Shown here: positions 34,521 to 43,544 of the stretch, piece after piece
Layout: each line of letters starts with the position of its first letter
Position numbering within the stretch: the first letter of the stretch is position 1
Assembly: GCF_023276435.1 (NCBI RefSeq)
Contig: NZ_JALLPO010000046.1
Span: forward strand, 1-64,000
From: Sphaerisporangium perillae
GTDB lineage: Bacteria; Actinomycetota; Actinomycetes; Streptosporangiales; Streptosporangiaceae
Reading direction: 5' to 3'
DNA length: 64,000 bases
Made by a program: the position numbers and the translations under genes
Notes under the pieces: model-generated
What the model saw: only the letters and a program-made list of their open reading frames with translations
Databases searched by the model: none
Told to the model about the DNA's origin: nothing

Positions 34521-36272
34521 TCAATTGCTTCGGGCTCCGGTGAGTGCCCGGGTGTCCAGAGCGGAGAAGACGCTCGCCTCGGTGATGTCCGTCGCCGCTC
34601 GGTTGAGTCGCTTCAACTCCGTCTTGGACGGCTTGTGCCCGTCCTTGTACTGGAACCACAGCAAGATCAGGTAGTGGCCCTGCGGCCAGGCGGTGGCGAA
34701 GGACTCTCCGCCGCTGCCGAGGAGCTTGGTGACAGAGTCCTTACCGGGCAGTGGCGTGATGTAGTCCTCCAGCTCACCCCCGGTCCCGGTCTTGGCGGCC
34801 TTCTTCGCCGCGGCGGCGGTCCTCAGATTGGCCACGCCGACCGTGCCGATGAGCTTGCCCGGAGCGTCACGGAAGCTCGCGCGCAGGAGCTGCGTGCACC
34901 CTGCCGCGGTCAGCACCTTCTGCATCGCCGTGCCGTGGACGGCGTCCTTGCACTTCTTGTCCGCCCGGCGCACCGTCATCTGATAGCTACGGCCGTGCGC
35001 GGTTACCTTCTTGCGGCCGAAGAGCTCTTTGAGCGTGAGCGGCTGGGGGTCGGTCTTCCGTGACGCCGCGAAGCCGTACTTGTCGCTGACGCCGCCCGGG
35101 AGCGGCGCCTGTACCGTCGGGCGGGTCGTCGAAGGGCTGGCGGTGCTCACGGGGTCGTCGCTGCGGCTCATGACCACGATGACCGCGGCGATCGCGACGA
35201 TCATGGCCATGACGCCGCCCGCGAGGAAGAGGGGTCCGCGGGAACGTCGTCCCGGATCCGGCTCGCTTCTCCTCGTCTCCATGGGAGCCCGTGGCAGAGA
35301 CCTCTCGGCCTCCCGGGCACGCTCGTTGCCCTGCCGCTCGAACGGGCCGGTCTGCGCCCGTGTCGCCTCGGACGAGCCGGTCTGCGCTCGCGTGGCCTCG
35401 AACCCGCCGGTCTGTGTCTGCGCCCGTGTCGCCTCGGACGAGCCGGCCTGCGCTCGCGTGGCCTCGAACCCGCCGGTCTGTGTCTGCGCCCGTGTCGCCT
35501 CGAACGAGCCCGTCTGCGCCCGTGTGGTCTCGGAGGGGCCGGGCTGCGTCCATGGGTTCTCGGAGGAGCCGGCCCGCGGGGCGGGAGTCTCGAACGGGCG
35601 CGGCGGAGCGTTCTGGAAGGAGCCGCTCTGCGAGCCTGTAGCCGAGAACGGGTCGCTCTGCGTGCCCGGAGCTGAGAACGGGTCACCCTGCGCGCCCGGC
35701 GACGAGAACGGGCCGGTGTGCGACCGCGGGGTCTGGAACGGGTCGCTCTGCTGCGGCGGCGCCGGGAAGGAGCCGCTACGCGGCTGTGCGGGCCGGAACA
35801 GGTCGTTCTCCGGCTGCGAGGGTGGGAACGGATCGCTCTGCGGCTGCTGGGAGGGCTCGAACGAGCCTTGCCGCGCCTGCGGGGTCTCGAAGGGACGGGC
35901 CTCGCGCCCCTGCTGCGGGTATGCGGCGCTCCGGTCGGTGCCGAATGTGCGGCCGACGCCGAAGAGGGGATCGCCGGTTCCGAACGAGGGTGCGCCGCGG
36001 CCTGTGTCGGGGTTCGTGGCGTTGACCCCGCCTTGTCCGGCCGGGTCGCCGTACGGTTGCTCGAGGGGGTCGCCGTACGCCCGTCTCTGCCGCTCCTCCA
36101 TGCGTGGGCGTGCCCGCCGAGCGGTGCCCGGCTCCTCCGCGGACGGCCATGACGCGGACTCGCGAGCCTGCTCCTGCGGCTCCGCCTCGGGCCGGAGGTC
36201 GCCGGTGGGCCGAGGCGTCTCGTACGGGTGGTAAGGCGGACGGCGTGGCGGTTGATCCCCGGGATAACCCAT
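34521..36272 (-). CDS. Pro/Gln-rich single-pass membrane protein, paralogue of the giant neighbour
   Basis: 583 residues. The N-terminal 345 are disordered, with SDPF-type repeats (about 150-225) and ATRAQT-type repeats (about 245-310). One helix, FLAGGVMAMIVAIAAVIVV, lies near 350-370. The C-terminal 170 residues match the giant neighbour: TDPQPLTLKELFGRKKV against SDPKKLTLKEAFPRKRV, two cysteines 18 apart, and YKDGHKPSKTE against YADGHTPTTQE. The part after the helix is about the same length in both. The giant gene follows after 91 bases. Function is unknown; an envelope-sensing or scaffold role is only a guess. Confidence 0.8.
   Translation of the reverse strand: MGYPGDQPPRRPPYHPYETPRPTGDLRPEAEPQEQARESASWPSAEEPGTARRARPRMEERQRRAYGDPLEQPYGDPAGQGGVNATNPDTGRGAPSFGTGDPLFGVGRTFGTDRSAAYPQQGREARPFETPQARQGSFEPSQQPQSDPFPPSQPENDLFRPAQPRSGSFPAPPQQSDPFQTPRSHTGPFSSPGAQGDPFSAPGTQSDPFSATGSQSGSFQNAPPRPFETPAPRAGSSENPWTQPGPSETTRAQTGSFEATRAQTQTGGFEATRAQAGSSEATRAQTQTGGFEATRAQTGSSEATRAQTGPFERQGNERAREAERSLPRAPMETRRSEPDPGRRSRGPLFLAGGVMAMIVAIAAVIVVMSRSDDPVSTASPSTTRPTVQAPLPGGVSDKYGFAASRKTDPQPLTLKELFGRKKVTAHGRSYQMTVRRADKKCKDAVHGTAMQKVLTAAGCTQLLRASFRDAPGKLIGTVGVANLRTAAAAKKAAKTGTGGELEDYITPLPGKDSVTKLLGSGGESFATAWPQGHYLILLWFQYKDGHKPSKTELKRLNRAATDITEASVFSALDTRALTGARSN
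35330..35560. repeat. Tandem coding repeats (ATRAQT units)
   Basis: Plus-strand words such as GTCTGCGCCCGTGTCGCCTC recur at intervals of about 36-60 bases. They encode the repeated (E)ATRAQTGSFEATRAQTQTGG-type segment of the 583-residue minus-strand protein. The two longer subunits containing TCTGTGTCTGCGCC are nearly identical, indicating recent duplication. Confidence 0.7.
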
Positions 36273-36307
36273 GCGCCGAGACTAGCCCGGCAGGGCGACA
36301 TAACAGG

Positions 36308-37102
36308 TCAGGAATAGCCGAAGTCCTGCGTCCACCAGGTGTCGCCGGAACCGTAGGCGACCCCTACGCCGACCGTCTTGATCTGGCAGTTCAGGATGTT
36401 GCGGCGGTGTCCGCTGTTGGCCATCCAGCCGCGCACGGTCTCCTCCGCCGACTGGTAGCCGCGGGCGATGTTCTCGGCCGCGCTGTTGGAGTATCCGGCC
36501 CTCGCCATGCGGTCCCATGGCGTGAGGCCGCTCGGGGACTTGTGGCCGAAGTAGTCCTTCGCGGCCATGTCGCGGCTGTGGGCGCGCGCCGACTGGGTGA
36601 GGCGCGGGTCGACGCGCAGAGGCGCGCATCCTCTCTGCACCCGCTCCTGGTTGGTGAGGCGGACGGCGGCGGCTTCGAGCCGGCCGGCGGGGGGAGCGTC
36701 GTCGGGCGGCGCCGCCTGGTCCTGCCCCCCTGCCGTGCCGACGCTCGTGGCGGCGGGCAACTCGCCCCCGGAGCCGTCGATGGTGCTGCGTTGCCGGGTG
36801 GCCGTGGGTGTCGGCTGCGGCCGCGTCTCGGCCGTGGGCGACACGTACGGGCGGGCCACGTGGCCGAGGGGCGCCCGGCCTACGGACGACGTGGCGCTGG
36901 GCTGCGGAGCGGCGTGGAGCCGGCTCTGGGTGGGGGTCGGCGTGCCGGTGTGGAGGTAGAACTCGCCCGCGGTGGGGGAGGCATTCAGCCGCACCACGAC
37001 GGCGCCGGCGAGCAGGGCCGCCGTCAGGCACGCCAAAAGCCCCACGTGGCTCCGTCGACGGGGGAACCGCTGGGGGTGCCGAAGGTGAGGAGGCTGACAC
37101 AT
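36308..37102 (-). CDS. Membrane-anchored or secreted CAP-domain (SCP/PR1-like) protein
   Basis: 264 residues. An N-terminal hydrophobic segment (LLACLTAALLAGAVVV, about residues 22-37) acts as anchor or signal. A Pro/Thr/Ala-rich linker runs to about 140. The CAP domain is then complete, with SARAHSRDMAAKDYFGHKSP, AENIARG and WMANSGHRRNILN carrying the conserved His and Glu residues. Bacterial CAP proteins of this type are extracytoplasmic and of mostly unknown activity. It lies 35 bases upstream of the 583-residue membrane protein on the same strand, so the three genes look like one operon, divergent from rplM. Confidence 0.9.
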   Translation of the reverse strand: MCQPPHLRHPQRFPRRRSHVGLLACLTAALLAGAVVVRLNASPTAGEFYLHTGTPTPTQSRLHAAPQPSATSSVGRAPLGHVARPYVSPTAETRPQPTPTATRQRSTIDGSGGELPAATSVGTAGGQDQAAPPDDAPPAGRLEAAAVRLTNQERVQRGCAPLRVDPRLTQSARAHSRDMAAKDYFGHKSPSGLTPWDRMARAGYSNSAAENIARGYQSAEETVRGWMANSGHRRNILNCQIKTVGVGVAYGSGDTWWTQDFGYS

Positions 37103-37426
37103 ACCGCTGCCAAATATAGAGAGGTCAGCTCATGTTAAAGAAGAGACGCGAGGGACTGGTTTTCGTTGAGTCATTGGTCCGATCACGCAGTAGACTCGCG
37201 ACGCGGCTCCGTTGTGATGATCCTGGCGTCGATGTCGTCGTTTTGACCCGTGCCTGTCACAACCGGTAGTCTGCTGATTCGTTGTGTGCGATTCGGTCCC
37301 TCGTGACCGTTGCGCGGCGCGTCCGGCGTCATCTCCCTGTTCGTGGAGACGGAAGGTCTGGGCCCTGTCGTGCGCCCGCCCATGACCTAACGCCAAAGAT
37401 GCCAACCCGACAGAAGGCTTACCACC
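37103..37426. other. 324-base divergent intergenic region between the CAP gene and rplM
   Basis: No gene is supported here. It contains the rplM promoter and presumably a divergent promoter for the CAP operon in the AT-richer part near 37,105-37,170 (TATAGAG, TTAAAG). The part after 37,273 would be a leader of about 150 bases for rplM. Confidence 0.6.
37243..37272 (+). promoter_or_regulatory. Sigma-A-type promoter for rplM-rpsI
   Basis: TTGACC at 37243-37248 and TAGTCT at 37267-37272 are 18 bases apart. The -10 context GGTAGTCT is the same as in the second str-operon promoter at 4952, suggesting a common ribosomal-protein promoter style in this genome. Confidence 0.6.
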
Positions 37427-37870
37427 GTGCGCACGTTCACCCCTAAGTCCACCGACGTACAGCGTCAGTGGTACGTCATCGACGCCACCGACGTCGTGCT
37501 GGGTCGGCTGGCCACCCAGGTCGCGACGCTGCTCCGCGGTAAGCACAAGCCGATCTTCGCGCCGCACGTCGACACCGGTGACTTCGTCATCGTCATCAAC
37601 GCCGACAAGGTGGCCCTGACCGGCAACAAGCTGGAGCAGAAGAAGGCGTACCGCCACTCCGGCTACCCGGGCGGTCTGCGCTCGGTCTCCTACAGCGAGC
37701 TGCTCGAGAAGCGTCCGGACCGCGCTGTCGAGAAGGCAGTGAAGGGCATGCTCCCCAAGAACTCCCTCGGCCGGAAGATGGCCAAGAAGCTCAAGGTCTA
37801 CGCCGGTCCCGAGCACCCGCACCTGGCGCAGCAGCCGGTGCCGTTCGAGATCACCCAGGTAGCCCAGTAG
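37427..37870 (+). CDS. rplM: 50S ribosomal protein L13
   Basis: 147 residues. L13 is an early assembly protein of the 50S subunit. [37 protein letters not shown] and [10 protein letters not shown] are conserved. The GTG start follows AGAAGGCTTACCACC. rpsI follows after 51 bases, the universal rplM-rpsI pair. Confidence 0.98.
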   Translation: MRTFTPKSTDVQRQWYVIDATDVVLGRLATQVATLLRGKHKPIFAPHVDTGDFVIVINADKVALTGNKLEQKKAYRHSGYPGGLRSVSYSELLEKRPDRAVEKAVKGMLPKNSLGRKMAKKLKVYAGPEHPHLAQQPVPFEITQVAQ

Positions 37871-37921
37871 TCGCACCGTTGGCCGACGGCTGACGCCAAG
37901 ATCGAAAGTTAGAGGAGAACC

Positions 37922-38449
37922 GTGGCCGAGCCCACCGGTGTCGAGACGCCCCTCGAGGGCGAGCTGGACATTGCGGACAACTCCCCCGAGGAGTTCCCGT
38001 CCGAGTACACCAGCGAGTCCGCTCCCAGCAGCGAGGTCGCCGCACGTAAGCCCATCACCACGGGCAACTCTTACGGCACCGGCCGTCGCAAGGAAGCGAT
38101 CGCCCGCGTGCGCATCATGCCGGGCAGCGGCAAGTGGACCATCGAGGGCCGCTCGCTGGAGAACTACTTCCCGAACAAGGTCCACCAGCAGATCGTCAAG
38201 GAGCCCTTCGTGGTCCTGGGCGCCGAGGACCAGTTCGACGTCTTCGTCCGCATCGACGGCGGCGGCGTGACCGGCCAGGCCGGTGCCGTGCGCATGGGCC
38301 TCGCCCGCGCGCTCACCGCGCTGGACACCGAGGTCAACCGCCCGCCGCTGAAGAAGGCCGGCTTCCTGACCCGCGACGCCCGTGAGACGGAGCGGAAGAA
38401 GGCCGGTCTCAAGAAGGCTCGTAAGGCTCCGCAGTACAGCAAGCGTTGA
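37922..38449 (+). CDS. rpsI: 30S ribosomal protein S9 with acidic N-terminal extension
   Basis: 175 residues. The S9 core starts at about residue 48 ([17 protein letters not shown]) and ends in the tail QYSKR that reaches the P-site tRNA. The first 45 residues are an acidic extension ([20 protein letters not shown]) seen in actinobacterial S9. The GTG start at 37922 has AGAGGAGAACC upstream. The stop overlaps the TTG start of glmM. Confidence 0.98.
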   Translation: MAEPTGVETPLEGELDIADNSPEEFPSEYTSESAPSSEVAARKPITTGNSYGTGRRKEAIARVRIMPGSGKWTIEGRSLENYFPNKVHQQIVKEPFVVLGAEDQFDVFVRIDGGGVTGQAGAVRMGLARALTALDTEVNRPPLKKAGFLTRDARETERKKAGLKKARKAPQYSKR

Positions 38450-39807
38450 CAGGTCGGCTCTTCGGCACCGACGGCGTTCGTGGGGTCGCGGGTCGCGACC
38501 TCACGGCGGAGCTCGCCATGGACCTTTCGGTCGCGGCGGCTCATGTCCTCGGGGATGCCGGCGCGTTCGAGTCGAGCGTCGGGCGGCGTGGCCGCCCGGT
38601 CGCCGTCGTGGGCCGGGACCCGCGTGCCTCGGGGGAGTTCCTCGAGGCCGCGGTGGTCGCCGGCCTCGCGTCGTCCGGAGTGGACGTGTTGCGCCTCGGC
38701 GTGCTGCCCACCCCGGCCGTCGCATATCTGACCTCGGCTCTCGGAGCCGACCTCGGGGTCATGATCTCGGCGTCCCACAACCCCGCTCTCGACAACGGGA
38801 TCAAGTTCTTCGCCCGCGGCGGTTACAAGCTGCCCGACGCGGTCGAGAACGACATTGAGCAGCGGCTCGGTGAGAAGTGGAACCGCCCGGTGGGCGCGGC
38901 CGTCGGCCGCGTGCGCGACGCGTACGGCGAGGCCGACCGTTACGTCTCCCACCTGCTGACGACCCTCCCGGGACGCCTGGACGGCCTGCGCGTGATCGTC
39001 GACTGCGCGCACGGCGCCGCCCACATGGTGGCGCCGGAGGCGCTGCTGCGCGCGGGGGCCGTCGTCGAGACGATCGGGGCCGCGCCCGACGGTCTCAACA
39101 TCAACGAGGGGGTCGGATCGACCCATCTCGACTCGTTGCGTGAAGCGGTCGTGGAGCGCGGGGCCGACGCGGGCATCGCCTACGACGGCGACGCCGACCG
39201 CTGCCTCGCCGTCACGGCGACGGGCGAGGTCGTGGACGGCGACCAGATCATGGCGGTCCTGGCCCTGGCCATGCACTCCGCCGGCAACCTGGTGAAGGAC
39301 ACCGTCGTCGCCACCATCATGTCCAACCTGGGCTTCAAGCACGCGCTGAACAAGGCCGGGCTGACCATGGTGGAGACGGCCGTCGGCGACCGGTACGTCC
39401 TGGAGGCCATGAAGGCCGGCGGGTACAACCTGGGCGGCGAGCAGTCGGGGCACGTCGTGATGCTCGACCACGCGACTACCGGTGACGGACTGCTCACCTC
39501 GCTGCACCTGCTCGCGGAGGTGACGCGTTCGGGCCGTCCTCTCGCCGATCTGGCGTCGGTCATGACGCGGCTTCCCCAGGTCCTGGTGAACGTCCGCGAC
39601 GTCTCCAAGGCCAAGGCGGCCACCTCCGGGGAACTGGCCTCCGCCGTGGCGGCCGCGGAGAAGGCGCTCGGCGACAGCGGCCGGGTGCTCATCCGGCCGA
39701 GCGGCACCGAGCCGATGGTGCGGGTGATGGTCGAGGCCGAGTCCCAGGACGAGGCCGAGTCGATCGCCGGCAAGCTGGCCGAGGTCGTCCGCACGACCTG
39801 CTCCTGA
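38446..39807 (+). CDS. glmM: Phosphoglucosamine mutase
   Basis: 453 residues. It converts glucosamine-6-phosphate to glucosamine-1-phosphate for UDP-GlcNAc and peptidoglycan. The phosphoserine loop [16 protein letters not shown], the metal loop YDGDADRC, the sugar-binding GEQSGHVV and the phosphate-binding [12 protein letters not shown] are all intact. The only credible start is a TTG that overlaps the rpsI stop (TTGA), giving [14 protein letters not shown] strong terminator follows. Confidence 0.98.
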   Translation: MTGRLFGTDGVRGVAGRDLTAELAMDLSVAAAHVLGDAGAFESSVGRRGRPVAVVGRDPRASGEFLEAAVVAGLASSGVDVLRLGVLPTPAVAYLTSALGADLGVMISASHNPALDNGIKFFARGGYKLPDAVENDIEQRLGEKWNRPVGAAVGRVRDAYGEADRYVSHLLTTLPGRLDGLRVIVDCAHGAAHMVAPEALLRAGAVVETIGAAPDGLNINEGVGSTHLDSLREAVVERGADAGIAYDGDADRCLAVTATGEVVDGDQIMAVLALAMHSAGNLVKDTVVATIMSNLGFKHALNKAGLTMVETAVGDRYVLEAMKAGGYNLGGEQSGHVVMLDHATTGDGLLTSLHLLAEVTRSGRPLADLASVMTRLPQVLVNVRDVSKAKAATSGELASAVAAAEKALGDSGRVLIRPSGTEPMVRVMVEAESQDEAESIAGKLAEVVRTTCS

Positions 39808-39831
39808 CCCGAGCGGCTCGAAAGCATCGAC

Positions 39832-39868
39832 GTCAAGGCGGGTCCCCTTCAAGGGGGCCCGCCTTGAC
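39832..39868. terminator. 18-bp palindromic terminator between convergent genes
   Basis: GTCAAGGCGGGTCCCCTT at 39832-39849 pairs with 39851-39868 with a single wobble; the innermost pairs must open to form the loop. It lies 24 bases after glmM and 64 bases from the stop of the opposing gene, so it can serve both strands. Confidence 0.85.
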
Positions 39869-39932
39869 CGCTTCATACGCATTCATTACGCAGGAGTACA
39901 CGTGCCTGGCCGTGAGCCGGCCGCCGTTCGGC

Positions 39933-40478
39933 TCAGTGGTGGGTGCGCAGGGCGGTGATGAACCACTCGAAGGCCGGGGTGCTGGAGGGGAAGGCCGCGC
40001 GGCCGTTGAGGACGCCCATCAGCTGCCAGTAGCGCTCCACCCGCCGGTCGGAGAAGGTCTCCATCTGGTCGGCCAGCCGGGCACGCTCGCCCGGTGGCAC
40101 GTCCGGGGAGACGATCCTGTCCAGGATCTCCTTGCCCTGCGGCGACGCGGGGTCGACGCCCGCCTCGACCGCGGCACCGGCGTGCTCCAAGACCGGCTGC
40201 GGGTCGTACGGCGGCTGCTCGCCGCCTTCCGAGCCCCCCAGCGCCATCTGCCGTACGCGCTGCCGGAAGGCGTCATCGCCCACCAGCCGGCCGAGCTCGG
40301 TCCACGCATCGCGCAGCTCGGCGCTCGGCTCGTCCGGCAGGTCGGCGGGCAACCGGCGCATCGCCTGGGCGATGTGGGCTCCGGGTGCGTCGGTGCCGAT
40401 GCCGGCGAACGCCTGGTCGACGAAGTCGTCGATGATCTGCTGCCGTTCCCGTGCGGACAGCTTGGCCATATCGTGCAT
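39933..40478 (-). CDS. Helical protein resembling a MerR-type regulator C-terminal domain, no HTH
   Basis: 181 residues. The pattern (RQQIIDDFVDQAF, then DAWTELGRLVGDDAFRQRVRQMA, VEAGVDPASPQGKEI and RYWQLMGVLNG with FEWFITALR) resembles the effector-binding part of some actinobacterial MerR-family regulators, from memory of the family. No helix-turn-helix is encoded in or just upstream of the gene, so it would be a stand-alone ligand-binding domain. The ATG at 40478 follows GAGGAGACGAGAAAAC. It is convergent with glmM and divergent from a small membrane protein. Confidence 0.6.
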   Translation of the reverse strand: MHDMAKLSARERQQIIDDFVDQAFAGIGTDAPGAHIAQAMRRLPADLPDEPSAELRDAWTELGRLVGDDAFRQRVRQMALGGSEGGEQPPYDPQPVLEHAGAAVEAGVDPASPQGKEILDRIVSPDVPPGERARLADQMETFSDRRVERYWQLMGVLNGRAAFPSSTPAFEWFITALRTHH

Positions 40479-40604
40479 GTTTTCTCGTCTCCTCAGTCAT
40501 GGTGCGGAAGGACGGCACCGGGCGATCCTTCGAGAGCCAAGACTTCACCCTCCAGTTGGTGGAGACTCAACCGCTTTTCCTGTGGTGATTTAGGGTGGCT
40601 GCTC

Positions 40605-40979
40605 GTGGTCCATAGGCACAGGCACCAGTTGATCGCGGTCATGTCCTTTGTCGCAGGCGCGATCTCGACGTGGATGCTCTCGGCCACCGGCACCGACGGG
40701 GACTTCTTCCGCTCGCTGATGTACCCGTGGATGTTCGCGGCGGTGCTGCTGTGCGCGGTGATCCTCGGCGCCACCGTCTCCGTGCGAGGCGCTGTGGCCG
40801 CTCTCGTGCCCTTCTCGCTCCCGCAGCCGCTCGTCGCCTTGTGGGACGGCATGACGCCCCACCCCGACGGCGACGGCGGCATGTGGGTCCTCGGGTTCGT
40901 CACCTCGACGCTGCTGCTGGTCTTCTCGATCGGCTGCGTCGCCATCGGGGTATGCGTGCGCCTCATGTTCCGCCGCTGA
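40605..40979 (+). CDS. Small integral membrane protein, unknown
   Basis: 124 residues from GTG 40605, with TTAGGGTGGCTGCTC upstream; ATG 40641 is an alternative. The longer ORF upstream to 39864 is antisense to the neighbouring gene and rejected. Three to four hydrophobic segments are visible: LIAVMSFVAGAISTWML, MFAAVLLCAVILGATV and FVTSTLLLVFSIGCVAIGVCV. The loop between the second and last contains PHPDGDGG. No family is recognised. Confidence 0.6.
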   Translation: MVHRHRHQLIAVMSFVAGAISTWMLSATGTDGDFFRSLMYPWMFAAVLLCAVILGATVSVRGAVAALVPFSLPQPLVALWDGMTPHPDGDGGMWVLGFVTSTLLLVFSIGCVAIGVCVRLMFRR

Positions 40980-41017
40980 CGTCCCCGGCACCCCCGGTGC
41001 GAAGAGGGAAGGGCGTG

Positions 41018-41734
41018 CTATTCGTCGCCGGTGAGGGAGAGGGAGCGGAGGCGTTGGCCGGCCCACAGGACGGCGCCGATGGTGACGATCAGGACGGCGG
41101 GGATGGCGAAGCCGATGCTGACGGTGGGCTTGAAGAAGTCCGAGGTGCTGATCTGGCCGGCGAAGGTCTGTGCCCACTGCTGGATGGAGAAGTTGCGCGC
41201 TCCGGGCACCAGGCCCCCGACCAGGCTCTCCCAGACCACCGCGTAGATGATGCCGATCGTCACGGCGTGCCGGGTGATGACGCCGAGCAGCAGGAACACC
41301 GCCGCGTAGGCGATGCCGCCGATCAGGGCGCCGAGCGCGAAGCCGGACGCGATGCCCGCCTCGTTGCGGATGAGGAGGTAGGAGGCGGCGAACGTCGGGA
41401 CCGCGGCGAACAGCGCGAGCAGCGAGGCGGCCACCGCGAACTTCGTGATGGCGATCATCGGGCGCGAGATGGGCTTGGACAGCAGGTGGATGATCGTGCC
41501 GTCGTCGATCTCGGGCGCGATCGTGCCGGTGCCGGCGATGAGGCCGAGCAGCGGCAGCATGGTGCCGATCGCGTACACCTGCATGAGCGTGACGGTGGCC
41601 TTCTCGTCCGTGCTGCCCACCGCGCGCAGGATCAGGGCGAGCCCGATCAGCACCAGGGGGAGCAGGATCAGCAGCAGGACCCGGCGGCGCCCGAGGACGG
41701 CGCGGTAGGTGATGCCGGCGACGACGGAGTTCAT
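41018..41734 (-). CDS. ABC-2 type transporter permease
   Basis: 238 residues with about six hydrophobic segments and the ABC-2 pattern EIDDGTIIHLLSKPISRPMIAITK after the second. It is the last gene of a four-gene ATPase-permease-ATPase-permease run. The ATG overlaps the stop of the preceding ATPase. The substrate cannot be inferred; export or envelope-related roles are usual for such small ABC-2 permeases. Confidence 0.88.
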   Translation of the reverse strand: MNSVVAGITYRAVLGRRRVLLLILLPLVLIGLALILRAVGSTDEKATVTLMQVYAIGTMLPLLGLIAGTGTIAPEIDDGTIIHLLSKPISRPMIAITKFAVAASLLALFAAVPTFAASYLLIRNEAGIASGFALGALIGGIAYAAVFLLLGVITRHAVTIGIIYAVVWESLVGGLVPGARNFSIQQWAQTFAGQISTSDFFKPTVSIGFAIPAVLIVTIGAVLWAGQRLRSLSLTGDE

Positions 41735-42648
41735 CGGGTGCTCCGGGAGATCAGGTAGGAGAAGACGCTTTCCAGGTCCTCGTCGGCGGGGGAGAGCTGC
41801 CAGACGGTGACCCCGGCGTCGCGGGCGACGCGGGGGAGCAGCCAGGTGAACCTGCGGAAGTCCACGGCCTGGACCTCCAGGCCCTCCTCTCCCAGGGACA
41901 CCGCGCCGGAGGAGGCGTCGGCGATCAGGGCGGCGGCCAGGCGCCGGTCGTCGCTGGAGCGTACGTGGAACAGGTGGGGCCGGTCGGTCATGCGCCTGCG
42001 GATCTCGCGGAAGTCGCCGGAGGCGGCGTGCCGTCCGGCGACGAGCACCTCGATCTGCTGGGCGACCCGCTCGACCTCCTCCAGGATGTGGGAGCTGAAC
42101 AGGATGGTGCGCCCGGCCGCCCCGAGCTCCCTGACGAGGTCCATCAGGTGGAGCCGCTGGCGCGGGTCCATGCCGTTGAACGGCTCGTCCAGGAGCAGCA
42201 CCTGGGGGTCGTGGACCAGCGCGGCGGCGACCTTCACCCGCTGGCGCATGCCTTTGGAGTAGGTCTCGATGCGCCGGTCCTTGGCGTCCTCCATCTCGAC
42301 CATGGCCAGGGCCTTGGCGGCGGCGTCCTCGGGGGAGGGCAGGCGGTGCAGCCGGGCGCTGGAGAGCACGAACTGCCAGCCGGTGAGGAACCCGTAGACG
42401 GCCTCGCGCTCGGGCACCAGCCCGATCGAGCGGTAGATCTGGTGGTTGCGCCAGATCGGCCTCCCATCGAGCGTCGCGGTGCCGGTGGAGGGGGCGAGGA
42501 ACCCGGCCATCATGTGCAGCAGGGTCGACTTGCCCGCGCCGTTCGGGCCGAGCAGGCCGGTCACGCCGGGGCCGACGGTCATCGTGACGTCGTTGACGGC
42601 CACCACGTTGCCGTACCAGCGGGAGACCTGTGCCAGTTCGATGTTCAC
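41731..42648 (-). CDS. ABC transporter ATP-binding protein
   Basis: 305 residues from GTG 42648 (MNIELAQVSRWYGNVVAVND). Walker A is GPNGAGKST, the signature is YSKGMRQRVK and Walker B is VLLLDEP, followed by an H-loop in SSHIL. The start overlaps the stop of the upstream permease gene by four bases, which rejects the longer ORF to 42837. It probably pairs with the permease at 41018-41734. Confidence 0.95.
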   Translation of the reverse strand: MNIELAQVSRWYGNVVAVNDVTMTVGPGVTGLLGPNGAGKSTLLHMMAGFLAPSTGTATLDGRPIWRNHQIYRSIGLVPEREAVYGFLTGWQFVLSSARLHRLPSPEDAAAKALAMVEMEDAKDRRIETYSKGMRQRVKVAAALVHDPQVLLLDEPFNGMDPRQRLHLMDLVRELGAAGRTILFSSHILEEVERVAQQIEVLVAGRHAASGDFREIRRRMTDRPHLFHVRSSDDRRLAAALIADASSGAVSLGEEGLEVQAVDFRRFTWLLPRVARDAGVTVWQLSPADEDLESVFSYLISRSTR

Positions 42649-43544
42649 GATGAGGCCGCCTTGCGGTAGCGAAGGACGAGGGCGGTGACGCACAGGGCGA
42701 CGACCGCGAGCACGGCGACGGCGGCGACGGGACCGCCCGCCCCCGGCGGGTACCCGCCGTCGTTGTTGGGGCTGGTGCCGAACAGCCACACCTGGACGGC
42801 GTCCACGAGGAAGAACGGGTTGATCAGCCACGCCCACGCGGCGGCGCTGTCGCGGCTGACCGAGAACAGCACGCCGACCAGCACGGCGGAGATCGCCGAG
42901 GAGAGCAGGTAGATGGCGATGACCGAGGCCACTCCGAGCCCGCGCCGGGGGGTGAACGAGGCCAGCGCGACCCCGACGGACGCCAGCAGCACCGCGTAGA
43001 CGACCGAGGTGGCGAGCGCGGCGAAGTAGTCGTGGGTGTGCGGGGGGCCGGGCAGGTCGATGAGCAGCTCGCCGACGTACAGGGTGGTGAGCGGGACCGC
43101 CACCAGCAGGAACAGCGCGATGGCCATGGCCGCGAGCTTGGCCGCGACGTAGTCGCCGGTCTTGACCGGCCGCGACAGGTAGAGCGGCAGCACGCGGAAG
43201 CGCAGGTCGGGAGCCACCAGGTAGGGCGACTGGGCGGCGAGGAAGACGGCGAGCACGGCCTGCATCGTCACGGCGTAGGACGGGTACGACAGCCCCGGCC
43301 GCTTGATCATGGCCATCACGGCGATCGAGACGACGGCGGGCAGCATCATCACGCCGGCCAGCAGGAACGGCATGATCTTGGCGCGGGCGGTGCGGCCGAG
43401 GCCGAAGACACCCCGCAGGCTGTGCACGATGAGCGCGGCGAGCGCGCTGCCGCGGCCGAGCCGCGGGCCGTCGTAGTGGCGGTAGCCGATGTCGTGGATG
43501 ACGCCGGTGGGGCCGGGAGCCGGCGCGGGGACGGTCTCAGACAT
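42645..43544 (-). CDS. ABC-2 type transporter permease
   Basis: 299 residues, about six to seven transmembrane segments, with a Pro-rich N-terminal 30 residues and the motif RVLPLYLSRPVKTGDYVAAK typical of ABC-2 permeases. It overlaps the upstream ATPase by eight bases and the downstream ATPase by four. The two permeases share the LS(R/K)P motif but little else, so the locus may encode one heteromeric exporter or two. Confidence 0.9.
   Translation of the reverse strand: MSETVPAPAPGPTGVIHDIGYRHYDGPRLGRGSALAALIVHSLRGVFGLGRTARAKIMPFLLAGVMMLPAVVSIAVMAMIKRPGLSYPSYAVTMQAVLAVFLAAQSPYLVAPDLRFRVLPLYLSRPVKTGDYVAAKLAAMAIALFLLVAVPLTTLYVGELLIDLPGPPHTHDYFAALATSVVYAVLLASVGVALASFTPRRGLGVASVIAIYLLSSAISAVLVGVLFSVSRDSAAAWAWLINPFFLVDAVQVWLFGTSPNNDGGYPPGAGGPVAAVAVLAVVALCVTALVLRYRKAASS

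Noticed and set aside
39864-40979. 371-codon plus-strand frame ending in the small membrane protein
   Set aside because: The first 247 codons are antisense to the helical protein at 39933-40478. Only the hydrophobic end looks real.
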